DNA of 64,000 nucleotides from Xanthobacter aminoxidans (GCF_023571765.1 NZ_JAMJXC010000002.1:186001-250000); one strand, 5' to 3'; shown: positions 24,828-38,836, counted from the stretch's first letter. Notes: generated by a model from the letters alone, not told the origin. A program made the numbers and translations.

Positions 24828-25562
24828 TCACTGGCGATCGAACAGGGTCGGCAGCTTCCAGGGTTCCTTCTTCTCCTCCACCACGCCATAGGGAGCATTG
24901 GGGGCGGGCGTCTGGTAGCCGGTGGGCGGCTGGATCAGGTTCTCGCGGGTGGGCTCGCCGTTGAAGGTGAGCTGCTCCTGCTTGCCGGTCAGGCCGCCGA
25001 GCCCGGGAAAGCCGGAGGAGCCGAGCTGGCTGGGCAGCAGCACGTCGCGCTGGGAGCCCGCGCCGACCGGCTCGGTCGGCGAGGAGCTGTTGCCCACCGC
25101 CCGCTTCTTGCCGCGGTTGAGCTCGGACGGCATGAGCGGCCGGCCCGGATCGTCGCGCACGATCGGCGCCTTCGCCGCCTGCGCCGCGGCGGCGCGGCGC
25201 TGGAGGTCGTAATCCTTGGGCCAGTTGGGATTGGCCTCGGCAGCGCTCTTCTGCGGCGGGGGAAGGGCATCGGGCACGCGCGGCGGCACCACGAGGGGGG
25301 CGCGCTCGCGGTAGTCGATTTCCGGCTTCTCGTCCTCCTCCTTCAGCCCAAGAATCTGCATGGCGCTTTCGAAGATATTGGTGCTGCCGTCGAGGTTCTG
25401 CGCGGCGGCCGGGGCGGGCGCGGCGAGCGTCAGGGCAAAGGCGGTGAGCAGCGCGCCGCCCCCGAAGCGCAGCGGGATGAGGCGAAGTGCGGGGGACAGA
25501 ACGGTGCCGGCCGCGCGCGGCGCGGCATCAGCGCTATGCGGGAAAAGGGAAATCTCTCGCAT
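24828..25562 (-). CDS. Exported proline-rich protein between lspA and M16, possibly DUF3035/BamF-like
   Basis: A 244-residue protein with an N-terminal signal-like hydrophobic segment (GGALLTAFALTLAAPAPAAAQ) and then a hydrophilic, probably disordered, proline-rich body. The stretch IDYRERAPLVVPP recalls the core of DUF3035 proteins, a BAM-complex accessory (BamF) in alphaproteobacteria. Genes of that family occur between lspA and M16 peptidases. Against this, no lipobox cysteine is visible. I start at ATG 25562; the frame is open far upstream but overlaps lspA. Function is uncertain. Confidence 0.7.
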   Translation of the reverse strand: MREISLFPHSADAAPRAAGTVLSPALRLIPLRFGGGALLTAFALTLAAPAPAAAQNLDGSTNIFESAMQILGLKEEDEKPEIDYRERAPLVVPPRVPDALPPPQKSAAEANPNWPKDYDLQRRAAAAQAAKAPIVRDDPGRPLMPSELNRGKKRAVGNSSSPTEPVGAGSQRDVLLPSQLGSSGFPGLGGLTGKQEQLTFNGEPTRENLIQPPTGYQTPAPNAPYGVVEEKKEPWKLPTLFDRQ

Positions 25563-25614
25563 GGGTCTCACGTCCTCGATGCCATCCTCTGATGCGTTCT
25601 CAAAGCGTGCGCGC

Positions 25615-26145
25615 TCACGGCTCGCGCTCAGCTTCGGACCGGGGCGCCATTGGCGCGGCCGAGGGCGGCGATTTTGAGGCGCCGCCGAGAAATGCATCGT
25701 AAAGAAGCAGGCCCACGCCGACAACAACCGCCACATCGGCGAGGTTGAACACGTACCAGCGGTATCCGAAGGCGTGCAGCGACACGAAATCGAACACCGC
25801 CCCATAGACCACCCGGTCAACCGCATTGCCGATGGCGCCGCCGATGAGCAGGCCCAGCGCGAACGCCTCGAACCGGCTGCGGGCGCGGGCTAGCCACACG
25901 GCGAACAGGATGGCCGCCGCCACCTTGATGGCCACCAGTACCCAGCGCCCGGTCTCGCCCTGCGGAAACAGGCCGTAGCTGATGCCGTAATTCCACAGCG
26001 CGGCGAAGTCGACAAAGGGCGCGACGGGCTTGATCTGCCCGTCCCAGGACGCCGACCAGGCGAGCACGAGGCCCTTGGAGGCCTGATCCGCCACCAGCAC
26101 AGCGAGAGCGACGAGAAGACCGAAGACGATGGGACGGCGCTGCAA
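25615..26145 (-). CDS. lspA: Lipoprotein signal peptidase (signal peptidase II)
   Basis: A 176-residue inner-membrane aspartic protease that removes the signal peptide from prolipoproteins after diacylglyceryl transfer. Four hydrophobic helices are visible. The catalytic aspartates lie in GGAIGNAVDRVVYGAVFDF and in FNLADVAVVVG (D137). It follows ileS at 105 bp on the same strand, the conserved ileS-lspA order. The hydrophilic C-terminal tail (SKSPPSAAPMAPRSEAEREP) is longer than in the E. coli protein. It would process the predicted lipoprotein at 20763. Confidence 0.96.
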   Translation of the reverse strand: MQRRPIVFGLLVALAVLVADQASKGLVLAWSASWDGQIKPVAPFVDFAALWNYGISYGLFPQGETGRWVLVAIKVAAAILFAVWLARARSRFEAFALGLLIGGAIGNAVDRVVYGAVFDFVSLHAFGYRWYVFNLADVAVVVGVGLLLYDAFLGGASKSPPSAAPMAPRSEAEREP

Positions 26146-26250
26146 GGGGCCTCTCTCAGGAACGGCCGCTCTGGCCGATGGCCGGACGCGATCCGCCGTT
26201 CATAGACGAGGCCGCCCGCCCCGGCAACGCGAGGGCGGGCGGGGTTCGGT

Positions 26251-29200
26251 TCACTCCGCCGCAGCGTGGGCGGCGTAGAACTCCCGCAGCGCGGCGGCAT
26301 CGCGCGGCGTGACGTCGGGGAATTCCGGGTCGGTGCCCACCGCGGGCGAGACCTTCCACGAGCGGGCGCACTTGGTGCCTTCCGCACGGGCCGGCACCAC
26401 GGCGACGCCGGGCACGTCCGCCAGCCGGAAGGCATCGGCCGGTCCCTCGCCGCGGATCAGCTTCGCGTCCGAGGTGATGGCGATCTCGGCGAGGTCGAGG
26501 CCGGAGAGGGCCTCGGCCAGCGCGTCGTCGGTCACATAGACCTCGGGCGCAGCCTCCAGCGAGGAGCCCATGCGCTTGGCGGCGCGCTCCACCTCCAGTG
26601 CGCCCAGCACCACGCGGCGGATGAGGCGCACCTTGCGCCACTGCTCCGCCAGCGCCTCGTCGCGCCACGCGGCGGGCGTCTCCGGGAAAGCGAGGAGATG
26701 CACCGAGCCCTCCTCATCCCCCGTACGGGCGATGTAGGCCTCCTCGCAGGTGAAGGCGAGGATGGGCGCGAGCCAGGTGATGAGGCGGTTGAACACCTCG
26801 TCCAGCACGGTGAGGCAGGCGCGCCGCGTCGGCGAGGAGATGGGATCGCAATAGAGCGCATCCTTGCGGATGTCGAAATAGAAGGCCGACAGCTCGATGT
26901 TCATGAACTGGGTGAGCGCCGCGTGCACCTTCTTGTAGTCGAAGGCGCGGTAGGCGGCGCGGATCTCCCCGTCCAGCTCCGCGAGGCGGTTAAGGATGAA
27001 GCGTTCCAGCGACGGCATGTCGGCCACCGCCACCTTCTCCTCCGGCCGGTAATGGTGCAGTGAGCCGAGCAGCCAGCGGATGGTGTTGCGCAGCTTGCGG
27101 TAGGTGTCGGCCGTGGTCTTGAGAATTTCCGGGCCGATGCGCAGGTCGTCCGCATAGTCCGAGGCGCACACCCACAGGCGCAGGATATCGGCGCCGGACT
27201 GCTTGATGACGTCCTGCGGCGAGGTGACGTTGCCCAGCGACTTGGACATCTTGCGGCCGTCCTCGTCGAGGACGAAGCCGTGGGTCAGCACCACGTCATA
27301 GGGCGGGCGGCCGCGGGTGCCGCAGCTCTCCAGCAGCGAGGAATGGAACCAGCCGCGGTGCTGGTCCGAGCCCTCCAGATACATCACCTTGTCGCGCCCC
27401 GCGGGCGGACGTTCCGCCTTGAGGTCGGGGCGGACTTCCAGCGTGAAGGTGTGGGTGGAGCCGGAATCGAACCACACGTCGAGGACGTCATCCACCTTCT
27501 GCCAGCCCTCGGCGGCACGTTCGGCGAGGAAGCGGGCGCTGGCCCCCTCCTTGAACCAGGCGTCGGCGCCCTCGGCGGAGAAGGCTTCGGCGATGCGGGA
27601 ATTGACGGCGGCGTCCTTGAGGATCTCGACTTCGCCGTCGCCCTTGTCCTTCACGAACACGGCGATGGGCACGCCCCAGGCGCGCTGGCGCGAGACCACC
27701 CAGTCCGGCCGGTTCTCAATCATGCCGGTGATGCGGTTCTCGCCCGCCGCCGGCACCCATTCCACCGTCTTGATCCCGGCCAGCGCGCGGGCGCGCAGGG
27801 TGTCGGGCTCATTGCCGGCAAGCGTCGCCGGGCGCGGCGCCGCCTTGCCGTCCGCCGCGCGGATGTCCTGGTCCATGGCGATGAACCATTGCGGCGTGTT
27901 GCGGAAGATCACCGGCTTCTTGGAGCGCCAGGAGTGCGGATACTGATGCTTCACCCGGCCGCGCGCGAGCAGGTTGCCGGCCTTGATGAGCGCATCGATG
28001 ACGGCGCCGTTGGCGTCGCCCTTCTCGCCCTTCTCGGTGATGACGCGCTTGCCCTCGAACCCGGGGGCCTGGGACGTGTAGAAGCTGTCCTCGTCCACCG
28101 TGTAGGGGATGGCCGGATTGATGCCGCGCTCCTCCAGCCAGCGGCGATGGTTCACCCACGCCTCGAAGTCCTCGCGGCCATGGCCGGGGGCGGTGTGGAC
28201 GAAGCCCGTGCCGGCGTCGTCGGTGACATGCTCGGCTTCCAGCAGCGGCACCTTGAAGGTGTAGCCGCCGAGCCCGAGGTCCGCGAGTGGATGGGCGAGG
28301 ATGAGGCTGCCCACCACATCGGCGGGAACATCGCCGCGCCGCTCAAAGGCGGTGACGCGGGCGGCCTTGAACACGTCGTCGGCCAGCTTGTCGGCAAGGA
28401 TCAGGCGATCGCCGGCCTTGGCCCAGTTGTCGGCCGGGGCGTCCGTGACCTCATAGACGCCATAGGCGATCTTCGGCGCGTAGGTGACGGCCCGGTTGCC
28501 CGGCATGGTCCAGGGGGTGGTGGTCCAGATGACGACGGTCGCGCCCTTGAGGTCGCCCTCCGACACCACCGGGAACTTCACCCACACGGTATCGCTCGTG
28601 AAATCCTGGTACTCCACCTCCGCCTCGGCCAGCGCGGTCTTCTCCACCACCGACCACATCACCGGCTTGGAGCCGCGATAGAGCAGGCCGTTCTCGGCGA
28701 ACTTCATGATCTCGCGGGCGATCTGCGCCTCGGCCATGAACGCCATGGTGGTATAGGGATGATCCCAGTCGCCCTCGACGCCGAGGCGCTTGAACTCCTC
28801 GCGCTGCTTGCCCACCCATTCCTCGGCATAGGCGCGGCATTCCTGGCGGAAGGCGACCATGGCGGCGGCGTCGGAGAAGTCGGGCTTCTGCTTGCCCTTC
28901 TTGCGGTAGTTCTCTTCCTCGATCTTCCACTCGATGGGCAGGCCGTGGCAGTCCCAGCCGGGCACGTAGTTCGAGTCATAGCCCAGCATCTGCTGGGAGC
29001 GCGTCACCACGTCCTTGAGGATCTTGTTGAGCGCGTGACCGATGTGGATGTTGCCGTTGGCATAGGGCGGGCCGTCATGCAGCACGAAGCGGTCGCGACC
29101 GCGCCCGGCCTCGCGCAGGCGGCCGTAGAGATCGATGCGCGCCCAGCGGGCCAGCAGCTCCGGCTCCTTCTGGGGCAGGCCGCCGCGCATGGGGAAGGCG

Positions 29201-29268
29201 GTTTCCGGCAGGAACAGGGTCTTGGAATAGTCGGGGGCGGACGGCTTGCTCTCGGACTTCTCGGTCAT
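26251..29268 (-). CDS. ileS: Isoleucyl-tRNA synthetase
   Basis: A 1005-residue class I synthetase charging tRNA-Ile. The HIGH motif is in [11 protein letters not shown] near residue 75 and KMSKS near residue 670 ([11 protein letters not shown]). The CP1 editing domain sits between them, and a helical anticodon domain follows. The C-terminal zinc module is degenerate: only one cysteine remains ([10 protein letters not shown]), with the usual partner cysteines absent, as in some other Hyphomicrobiales. No ribF gene precedes it, unlike the order in many bacteria. It heads the ileS-lspA-small protein-M16-M16 series. Confidence 0.97.
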   Translation of the reverse strand: MTEKSESKPSAPDYSKTLFLPETAFPMRGGLPQKEPELLARWARIDLYGRLREAGRGRDRFVLHDGPPYANGNIHIGHALNKILKDVVTRSQQMLGYDSNYVPGWDCHGLPIEWKIEEENYRKKGKQKPDFSDAAAMVAFRQECRAYAEEWVGKQREEFKRLGVEGDWDHPYTTMAFMAEAQIAREIMKFAENGLLYRGSKPVMWSVVEKTALAEAEVEYQDFTSDTVWVKFPVVSEGDLKGATVVIWTTTPWTMPGNRAVTYAPKIAYGVYEVTDAPADNWAKAGDRLILADKLADDVFKAARVTAFERRGDVPADVVGSLILAHPLADLGLGGYTFKVPLLEAEHVTDDAGTGFVHTAPGHGREDFEAWVNHRRWLEERGINPAIPYTVDEDSFYTSQAPGFEGKRVITEKGEKGDANGAVIDALIKAGNLLARGRVKHQYPHSWRSKKPVIFRNTPQWFIAMDQDIRAADGKAAPRPATLAGNEPDTLRARALAGIKTVEWVPAAGENRITGMIENRPDWVVSRQRAWGVPIAVFVKDKGDGEVEILKDAAVNSRIAEAFSAEGADAWFKEGASARFLAERAAEGWQKVDDVLDVWFDSGSTHTFTLEVRPDLKAERPPAGRDKVMYLEGSDQHRGWFHSSLLESCGTRGRPPYDVVLTHGFVLDEDGRKMSKSLGNVTSPQDVIKQSGADILRLWVCASDYADDLRIGPEILKTTADTYRKLRNTIRWLLGSLHHYRPEEKVAVADMPSLERFILNRLAELDGEIRAAYRAFDYKKVHAALTQFMNIELSAFYFDIRKDALYCDPISSPTRRACLTVLDEVFNRLITWLAPILAFTCEEAYIARTGDEEGSVHLLAFPETPAAWRDEALAEQWRKVRLIRRVVLGALEVERAAKRMGSSLEAAPEVYVTDDALAEALSGLDLAEIAITSDAKLIRGEGPADAFRLADVPGVAVVPARAEGTKCARSWKVSPAVGTDPEFPDVTPRDAAALREFYAAHAAAE

Positions 29269-29598
29269 GGAACGCTCGGGGGATGAAGGCAGGGTCGGGG
29301 CGGAAAAATCCCGGCAGCCCCCGCGCGCTCAGCCGCGCCGGCGGGGGGCCGGGCCGATAATTCGCGCCACGAGGGGGCGGCTGCGGCGAGGCAGAACCCC
29401 GCGATAATGAGAAAATCCGCTCATGGTGCGGCTTCTATCAGGCGCGGAGGGCCGGGAAAAGCCCGCAGATCGGCGCAGCGCCAGCGCCCTCCGGTTGCGG
29501 CGGGCAAAGAAAAACCCCGGCACCAACGGTGCCGGGGCTCTTCTTGGTTCCCCTCTTTTAAAAAACCACGGGGCGGCGACGAGGCCACCCCGCCAGGA
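29269..29598. other. Intergenic region between ileS and amtB
   Basis: About 330 bp with no supported gene. It contains the amtB terminator at its right end, a likely ileS promoter (AT-rich TTTTCTCATTAT on the minus strand around 29404-29415) and a small inverted repeat ATGAG-N8-CTCAT at 29407-29424. Confidence 0.5.
29508..29537 (-). terminator. Intrinsic terminator of the glnK-amtB unit
   Basis: A perfect 10-bp stem (29515-29524 with 29528-29537) and 3-nt loop. On the minus strand it is followed by TTTTTCTTT, about 60 bp after the amtB stop. Confidence 0.88.
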
Positions 29599-31095
29599 TC
29601 AGGAGTGGTACGCGCGCTCGCCGTGCTCGTTGATGTCGAGACCCTCGCGCTCCACGTCCGTGGAGGGACGCAGGCCGACGATGACCGAGATCACGAACAG
29701 GATGACGGCGGTGCCGACGCCCGACCACACCACGGTCACGCCGACAGCCTTGAGCTGGGCGATGACCTGGGCGGTCATGTCGTAGGCCGCGACCGCACCG
29801 GTGGTGTAGTCGTAGATGCCCGTGCCGCCGAGCGAGGGGCTCACCAGGATGCCCGTGGCGATGGCGCCGACGATGCCGCCGATCCCGTGCACGCCGAACA
29901 CGTCGAGGGCGTCGTCATAGCCCAGGGCGTTCTTCACGGCGGTGCAGAAGATGAAGCAGATCGGCGACACGACGAGGCCGAGGACCAGCGAGCCCATGAT
30001 GCCGGCGAAGCCCGACGGCGGGGTCACGGCGACGAGGCCGGCGACGATGCCCGAGGCGAGGCCGAGCATGGAGGGCTTACCCTTCACCAGCCATTCCACG
30101 AACATCCAGGACATGCCGGCCGCGCAGGTGGCGATGAAGGTGTTCATCATCGCGAGGGCGGTGGTGGCATTGGCCTCGAGGTTGGAGCCGGCGTTGAAGC
30201 CGAACCAGCCGACCCACAGCAGGGAGGCGCCGACCATGGTGAGCGTCAGCGAGTGGGGCGAGAGCGCCTCCTTGCCGAAGCCCAGACGCTTGCCGACCAT
30301 GATGCAGGCCACGAGGCCGGCGATACCGGCATTGATGTGCACCACGGTGCCGCCCGCGAAGTCGATGGCGCCGAGCTGGAAGATGTAGCCCGAGTCCGCG
30401 TTCACGGCATCGAGCGCGGCCTGCGCGGCAGCCTTGGCGGTGCCGTCAGTGGCAGCGGCGAGGGCCTTGGCAGCGGCGTCGATCGCATCCGGGCCGGCCC
30501 AGTACCAGACCATGTGGGCGATGGGGAAGTACACGAAGGTGACCCACAGCGGCACGAACAGCACCACGGCGGAGAACTTCATGCGCTCGGCGAAGGCGCC
30601 GAAGATGAGGGCCGGGGTGATCATGGCGAAGGTCATCTGGAAGGCGATGTACACCCACTCCGGAATGGCCACGCCCACCGAGAAGGTGGCGGCGAGGGAT
30701 TCGCCGGTGACGCCGGAGAGGAACGCCTTGGAGAAGCCGCCGACAAAGGGAGAGCCGCCGGTGAAGGCGAGCGAGTAGCCGTAGAGCACCCAGATGAGGC
30801 CGACGATGCACACGCTGTAGGCGACCTGCATCAGCACGGAGAGCATGTTCTTGGCGCGCACGAGGCCGCCGTAGAACAGGAACAGGCCGGGCACCGACAT
30901 CATCAGCACCAGCAGCGCGGACGTGAGCATCCAGGCGACGTCGCCCTTGTTCACGGTGGGGGCGGCGACTGCGGCGGGAACGGCGGTTGCGGCATCAGTC
31001 GCAGGCGGCGCCGTCTGGGCCAGTACCGGCGCGGCTACCGCCAGCGCCAGAAGAAGCGCGGGAACCCCCACGCGGGACCACGTCTTGGACGTCAT
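29599..31095 (-). CDS. amtB: Ammonium transporter
   Basis: A 498-residue Amt-family ammonium channel. A cleavable signal peptide (LLLALAVAAPVLAQ) and an alanine/threonine linker precede eleven transmembrane helices. The family signature DFAGGTVVHINAGIAGLV and the pore histidine region FGVHGIGG are present. GGAG lies 9 bp before ATG 31095; a further ATG at 31128 overlaps the glnK stop. It is transcribed with glnK, whose product blocks the channel when nitrogen is ample. An alanine-rich insertion (about 25 residues after WYWAGPDA) is longer than in E. coli AmtB. Confidence 0.96.
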   Translation of the reverse strand: MTSKTWSRVGVPALLLALAVAAPVLAQTAPPATDAATAVPAAVAAPTVNKGDVAWMLTSALLVLMMSVPGLFLFYGGLVRAKNMLSVLMQVAYSVCIVGLIWVLYGYSLAFTGGSPFVGGFSKAFLSGVTGESLAATFSVGVAIPEWVYIAFQMTFAMITPALIFGAFAERMKFSAVVLFVPLWVTFVYFPIAHMVWYWAGPDAIDAAAKALAAATDGTAKAAAQAALDAVNADSGYIFQLGAIDFAGGTVVHINAGIAGLVACIMVGKRLGFGKEALSPHSLTLTMVGASLLWVGWFGFNAGSNLEANATTALAMMNTFIATCAAGMSWMFVEWLVKGKPSMLGLASGIVAGLVAVTPPSGFAGIMGSLVLGLVVSPICFIFCTAVKNALGYDDALDVFGVHGIGGIVGAIATGILVSPSLGGTGIYDYTTGAVAAYDMTAQVIAQLKAVGVTVVWSGVGTAVILFVISVIVGLRPSTDVEREGLDINEHGERAYHS

Positions 31096-31124
31096 GGATG
31101 AATGCTCCGTGAAAGAGATGAGGC

Positions 31125-32668
<1,544 letters not shown>

Positions 32669-32874
32669 TCAGGGGCTCGCCGATGGCTGCGCACCCTGCG
32701 GGCGGCAGCATCAAAGAAGGTGGAACGGGATGCGGGTCGCACGGTTCAGTCGAGGGCAGGACGCCACGCCCACGCCTCGACCGTCAACCCCAAAACGTCA
32801 GCCGTCTCCCCTATAGGCGAGCCATTCGCCCCCCGGCAGCGTAGAACGACGAACGATCATCAGGAGTGAAGGTC

Positions 32875-34176
32875 ATGGGCTCCCCGAACGCACCGCTTCC
32901 GGAGACCGGCTGGTCCGCAAACCCGGCCGCGGCCGATCGCGCGCCGGAACGGGCACAGGCGGAGCGGGCCGATGTCGCCATCGTCGGCGGGGGCCTCGCG
33001 GGCCTGAGCCTCGCCCTCGCCTTGCGCCAGGGCCTCGGCCCGGATGCGGACATCGCCCTTTACGACCCGACCCTTTCCCGCGCCGGTCTCGATGACGGGC
33101 GCTGTTCCGCCATCGCCGCCTGCGCGCGGCGCATGCTCACCAGCCTCGGTGTGTGGCACGAGATCGCCGCCAGGGCCGAGCCCATGCGCACCATGGTCGT
33201 GACAGACAGCCGCACCAAGGACGTGGCGCGCCCCACCTTCCTCACCTTCGACGGCGATGTGGAGCCGGGCGAACCCTTCGCCTTCATGGTGCCGAACCTC
33301 GATTTGCAGCAGGCGCTGGTGGCAGCCGCCCGTTCCGCCGGCATCGACCTGCGCGAAGAGGCGGTGACGTCCTTCCGCAGCGAGGGCGGCGGGGTCGAGC
33401 TGGCCTCCGCCTCGGGCGTGCCGCTGCGCGCCGGCCTGCTGGTGGCGTGCGATGGCGCGCGTTCGCGCATTCGGGAGATGGCTGGCATCTCCACGGTGTC
33501 CTGGGGCTATGGCCAGAGCGGCATCACCTTCGTGGTGGAGCACGAGCGCCCGCATGAAGGCCGCGCCGAGGAGCATTTCCTGCCCGCTGGCCCGTTCGCC
33601 ATCCTGCCCTTGCCGGGCAACCGCTGCTCGGTGGTGTGGACCGAGCGCACCGCCGATGCGGACCGTCTCCTCGCCCTGCCCTCCGCCATCTTCCAGGAGG
33701 AGCTGGAGCAGCGCTTCGGCCATCGCCTGGGCTGGGTGAAGCCGGTGACGAAGCCCCGCGCCTATCCCCTCGGCTTCGCCATGGCCCGCGCCTTCATCGG
33801 CGACCGCCTCGCGCTGGTGGGCGATGCCGCCCACGTCATCCACCCCATCGCCGGGCAGGGCCTCAACATGGGCCTGCGCGACGTGGCGGCCCTCGCCGAG
33901 GTGGTGACGGACGCCGCGCGCGTCGGCCTCGACTTCGCCTCGCCCACCACGCTGGAGCGCTACCAGCGCTGGCGGCGGTTCGACACTTTGGCCATGGGCG
34001 TCGCGACGGATGGTCTCAACCGCCTGTTCTCCAACCATTCCGACGCGCTGCGTGCCATTCGCGACGTGGGCCTCGGGCTGGTGGACCGCCTGCCCCGCCT
34101 CAAGGGCCTGTTCATCAAGGATGCCGCCGGCCTCACCGGCGAGGTGCCCAAGCTGCTGCGCGGCGAGACGCTCTGA
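32875..34176 (+). CDS. UbiH/UbiF/COQ6-family FAD-dependent hydroxylase
   Basis: A 433-residue class A flavoprotein monooxygenase. The dinucleotide motif VAIVGGGLAGLSLALAL is near residue 35, the second FAD motif in LVACDGARSRIREMAG, and the ribityl-binding motif in LVGDAAHVIHPIAGQGLNMGL. That last sequence is diagnostic of ubiquinone ring hydroxylases. The ring position cannot be told from sequence. AGGAG lies 8 bp before ATG 32875; a GTG at 32866 is the alternative. The N-terminus carries a 30-residue extension. The ABC-F gene follows at 54 bp. Confidence 0.92.
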   Translation: MGSPNAPLPETGWSANPAAADRAPERAQAERADVAIVGGGLAGLSLALALRQGLGPDADIALYDPTLSRAGLDDGRCSAIAACARRMLTSLGVWHEIAARAEPMRTMVVTDSRTKDVARPTFLTFDGDVEPGEPFAFMVPNLDLQQALVAAARSAGIDLREEAVTSFRSEGGGVELASASGVPLRAGLLVACDGARSRIREMAGISTVSWGYGQSGITFVVEHERPHEGRAEEHFLPAGPFAILPLPGNRCSVVWTERTADADRLLALPSAIFQEELEQRFGHRLGWVKPVTKPRAYPLGFAMARAFIGDRLALVGDAAHVIHPIAGQGLNMGLRDVAALAEVVTDAARVGLDFASPTTLERYQRWRRFDTLAMGVATDGLNRLFSNHSDALRAIRDVGLGLVDRLPRLKGLFIKDAAGLTGEVPKLLRGETL

Positions 34177-34230
34177 GGCGGGACGCTTCCCCATCTTGCC
34201 CTGCCCGGCCCCGCCTGCGAAAAGCCCGGC

Positions 34231-36108
<1,878 letters not shown>

Positions 36109-37067
36109 CGGGCGCGGCCGGGGCGATCCCCGGCGCCGCCTCCGGCTCGCGCACCAGCGCCAGCAGGGCCTGCGCCGCCCGGGAATTGTAGCGGTCGGCG
36201 TGGCGCAAGGCGTAGAAGCGGCGGGCCGGCAGGGTCAGAGGCAATTGCTTCAGCGTACCCATGGCGAGGCCCGAGGCGGTGACGAGATCGGAAATCACCG
36301 TCGCCCCCGCCCCCGCGGCGACCGCGCTCACCACCGCCTCGTTGGACGGCAGCTCCAGCACCACTTTCAGCTGGGACGGATCGACACCGGAGGCGCGCAG
36401 GGCATCCTCGAACACCTGCCGCGTGCCCGAGCCCGGCTCGCGCAGCACGAAGGGCATGTCGAGGAGATCGGCCGGGGTCAGCGCCTTGAGCTCGGCGCGC
36501 GGATCGTGCGCCGCCACCACCAGCACCAGCCGGTCGCCGGGCACCGCGACCCGCGCCAGCAGCGCTTCCTCCACCTCGCCTTCCACGAAACCCACATCCG
36601 CCTCGCCCGCCCGCACGGCGGCGGCGACCTGCGCGGTGTTGCCGATCACCACTTCCAGCGCGATGTCGGGATAGAGCTCGTGAAAGCGGTTGAGCAGCGG
36701 GCCGAGCCAGTAATTGGCGATGGTCTGGCTGGCATGGATGGAGAGCCGGCCGCGCCTGAGGCCGGACAGATCGGCCAGGATCGTCTCCGCCGCGCCAGCA
36801 CGGGCCAGCACGGCCTCGGCTTCGGGAACGAAGACGCGGCCGGCCTCGGTCAGCTCGATGCGGCGTCCGACGCGATGGAACAGGGCGACCCCGCAGGAGG
36901 CCTCGAGGGCGGCGACGGAAGCGCTGACCGCCGACTGGGTCATGTTCAGCGTTTCGGCCGCGCGGGTCATGTGGAGCGCGCGGGCGACGGCGACGAAGAC
37001 CTTCAGTTGCTCCAGCGTCATCCCGCCCGATCACCTCGCCCCGCTCAAACGCCGCGCGGGCTTGGAA

Positions 37068-37098
37068 AAAGGCCCGGGAGGCAAGCTCTCGGGCCTTT
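37068..37098 (-). terminator. Intrinsic terminator after the YeiH-like gene
   Basis: A 13-bp stem with one G-T pair (37068-37080 with 37086-37098) and a 5-nt loop, with a TTTTT run following on the minus strand. It lies between the permease and the LysR gene, so most LysR mRNA must come from readthrough or its own promoter. Confidence 0.85.
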
Positions 37099-37102
37099 GC
37101 TA

Positions 37103-38176
37103 TCACATGAAGGTCTTGATGAGGATAAAGCTCAGCGCCGAGATGAAGAGCCAGGCGGCGGCACCGAGCAGGAGGGGCTTGATGCCCTTCAGCCGCAGCT
37201 TGCGCATGTCGGTCTCCAGCCCCATGGCGCCCAGCGCGACGGCGAGGAGGAAGGTGGTGGTGGTGGCCACCGGCATCTTCACCTCGGGCGGCACGTAACC
37301 GCTGGATGCGACCATCACCATGGCGATGAAGCCGAACACGAACCACGGCATGGGCGGGCTGGCATGGCCGGCCGACTTGTCGCCGCGCGCCCGCATCACC
37401 GCCGCCGCGCCGAGGCCGATGACGAGGGGCGCCAGCAGCATCACCCGCGAGAGCTTCGCCACGGTGCCGAACTCGCCGGCCTGCTGACCGCCCTGGAAGG
37501 CCGCCGCCACCACCTGCGCCACCTCATGGATGGAGGCGCCGGTCCACAGGCCGAAGGCATGGGGGTCGAAGCCGGTGAAAGGCATCAGCGCCGGCATCAG
37601 CAGCATAGAGAGCGAGCCGAAGATGGTGACGCAGGCCACCGCATAGGCCACGTCCTCGTCCGAGCCGCGCGTCACCGTGTTGGTGGCGATCACCGCCGAG
37701 GCGCCGCAGATGGCGGTGCCGGCGGCGATCAGCTCCGAGAGCTGCCGGTCCACGCCCATGGCGCGGCCGATCCAGCGGGTGACGAAGAAGGTGGCGAACA
37801 AGGTGAAGGCGACGATGGAGAAGCCCACCACGCCCACCGAGCGCACCTGCTCGAAGGTGAGTTGCAGGCCCAGCAGCACGATGGCGAAGCGCAGGATGCG
37901 CCGGAGCGCGAACTTCACGCCGGGCTTGATGATGGCCGCCGTGCCGAAGATGTTGTGCAGCGCCATGCCGATGACGATGGCGAGGATGAGCGGGCTGACG
38001 AGCCCCATGCCCGGCACCTGGCGGATGGCATAGGCCGCCGCAGCGATCACCACCGTATAGGCGAGGCCCGGCAGGATGCCGCCGAAGGCCGTCACGAGCG
38101 GGCCGCCAGCGGCGGACGCGGTCACCGCGGGTGCGGGGGGAATGAGAGCGGGATCGGTCAGGTGCTTGTCGGTCAT
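37103..38176 (-). CDS. YeiH/UPF0324 family membrane protein (putative sulfate/sulfite exporter family)
   Basis: A 357-residue membrane protein with about ten helices. It has the family hallmarks [36 protein letters not shown] and [14 protein letters not shown]. The family is annotated as putative sulfate exporter; recent work links relatives to sulfite stress, and the true substrate is not settled. I start at ATG 38176 (MTDKHLTD) with AGAGGA upstream. A perfect 9-bp inverted repeat with 19-bp spacer lies 43-79 bp upstream and a LysR gene follows. Confidence 0.9.
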   Translation of the reverse strand: MTDKHLTDPALIPPAPAVTASAAGGPLVTAFGGILPGLAYTVVIAAAAYAIRQVPGMGLVSPLILAIVIGMALHNIFGTAAIIKPGVKFALRRILRFAIVLLGLQLTFEQVRSVGVVGFSIVAFTLFATFFVTRWIGRAMGVDRQLSELIAAGTAICGASAVIATNTVTRGSDEDVAYAVACVTIFGSLSMLLMPALMPFTGFDPHAFGLWTGASIHEVAQVVAAAFQGGQQAGEFGTVAKLSRVMLLAPLVIGLGAAAVMRARGDKSAGHASPPMPWFVFGFIAMVMVASSGYVPPEVKMPVATTTTFLLAVALGAMGLETDMRKLRLKGIKPLLLGAAAWLFISALSFILIKTFM

Positions 38177-38218
38177 GGCAGGGGGTCCTCTTGAAACGAG
38201 GATGGCCCCCGGCCATGG

Positions 38219-38255
38219 ATCGATCAAACGAGTTGTTTTTCTACAATTGATCGAT
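38219..38255. promoter_or_regulatory. Inverted-repeat operator candidate upstream of the YeiH-like gene
   Basis: ATCGATCAA at 38219-38227 is perfectly inverted as TTGATCGAT at 38247-38255. The 19-bp AT-rich spacer itself contains the imperfect repeat TTGTTTTTCTACAA. The position in front of a permease paired with a LysR gene suggests a LysR site. Confidence 0.6.
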
Positions 38256-38263
38256 GAATCCGA

Positions 38264-38836
38264 TTATCGGACCACCACGCCGCGCCGCACCACCGTGTTG
38301 CCGGCCGGGCCGCGCGTCGCGCCAACGTGGCGGCAGGCACCGTTGTAGCAGCGGGTGGCGCCCACATGCCCGACGGGGCCGCGCGCGTAGGGGCCGTAAT
38401 AGCGGTTCCACTGGCCATACCACGGACGACCCACATAATGGGTGTTCCAGTAGGACTGGTTGAACGCCACCGCCGCGATGCCGAGGCCCGCCGCGACCGC
38501 AGCGGTCATCACCACCGGCGAGGCGCCGGCGGAGGGCACGACCTTGATGTACTGCGCCGCCATCCAGCCGCGCACGTTGCCCAGCGCGACATCGCACCAC
38601 GAATAATCCGCAAGGCAGCCGTAGGTCGCGAGCGCCGCGCCGGCCGGCACCGTGACCACGGTGGGGAAGCTGGTGCTGGGACCGGCCCGCAGATTCACAT
38701 TCGTCACGGCCACTGCCGGCTGGGCCGCCGCGGCGGCTCCGGCGGCGAGAACGCCGGCCAGCATGACGGCCGCTCCGGCCACTGCGCGCAGGCGCGATCC
38801 AAGTTCGACACGTATCGACACCAGCATCTCCATCAT
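38264..38836 (-). CDS. Exported bacterial SH3-domain protein
   Basis: A 190-residue exported protein. A signal peptide (LRAVAGAAVMLAGVLAAGAAAAA) is followed by one SH3_3-type domain: VTNVNLRAGPSTSFPTVVTVPAGAALATYGCLADYSWCDVALGNVRGWMAAQYI, about residues 43-98. After a short hydrophobic stretch the C-terminal 60 residues are rich in glycine, tyrosine and arginine (SYWNTHYVGRPWYGQWNRYYGPYARG). Such proteins bind peptidoglycan or the cell surface in many Hyphomicrobiales; the exact role is unknown. It is flanked by an inverted repeat at 38880-38904 and the YeiH promoter. Confidence 0.88.
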   Translation of the reverse strand: MMEMLVSIRVELGSRLRAVAGAAVMLAGVLAAGAAAAAQPAVAVTNVNLRAGPSTSFPTVVTVPAGAALATYGCLADYSWCDVALGNVRGWMAAQYIKVVPSAGASPVVMTAAVAAGLGIAAVAFNQSYWNTHYVGRPWYGQWNRYYGPYARGPVGHVGATRCYNGACRHVGATRGPAGNTVVRRGVVVR

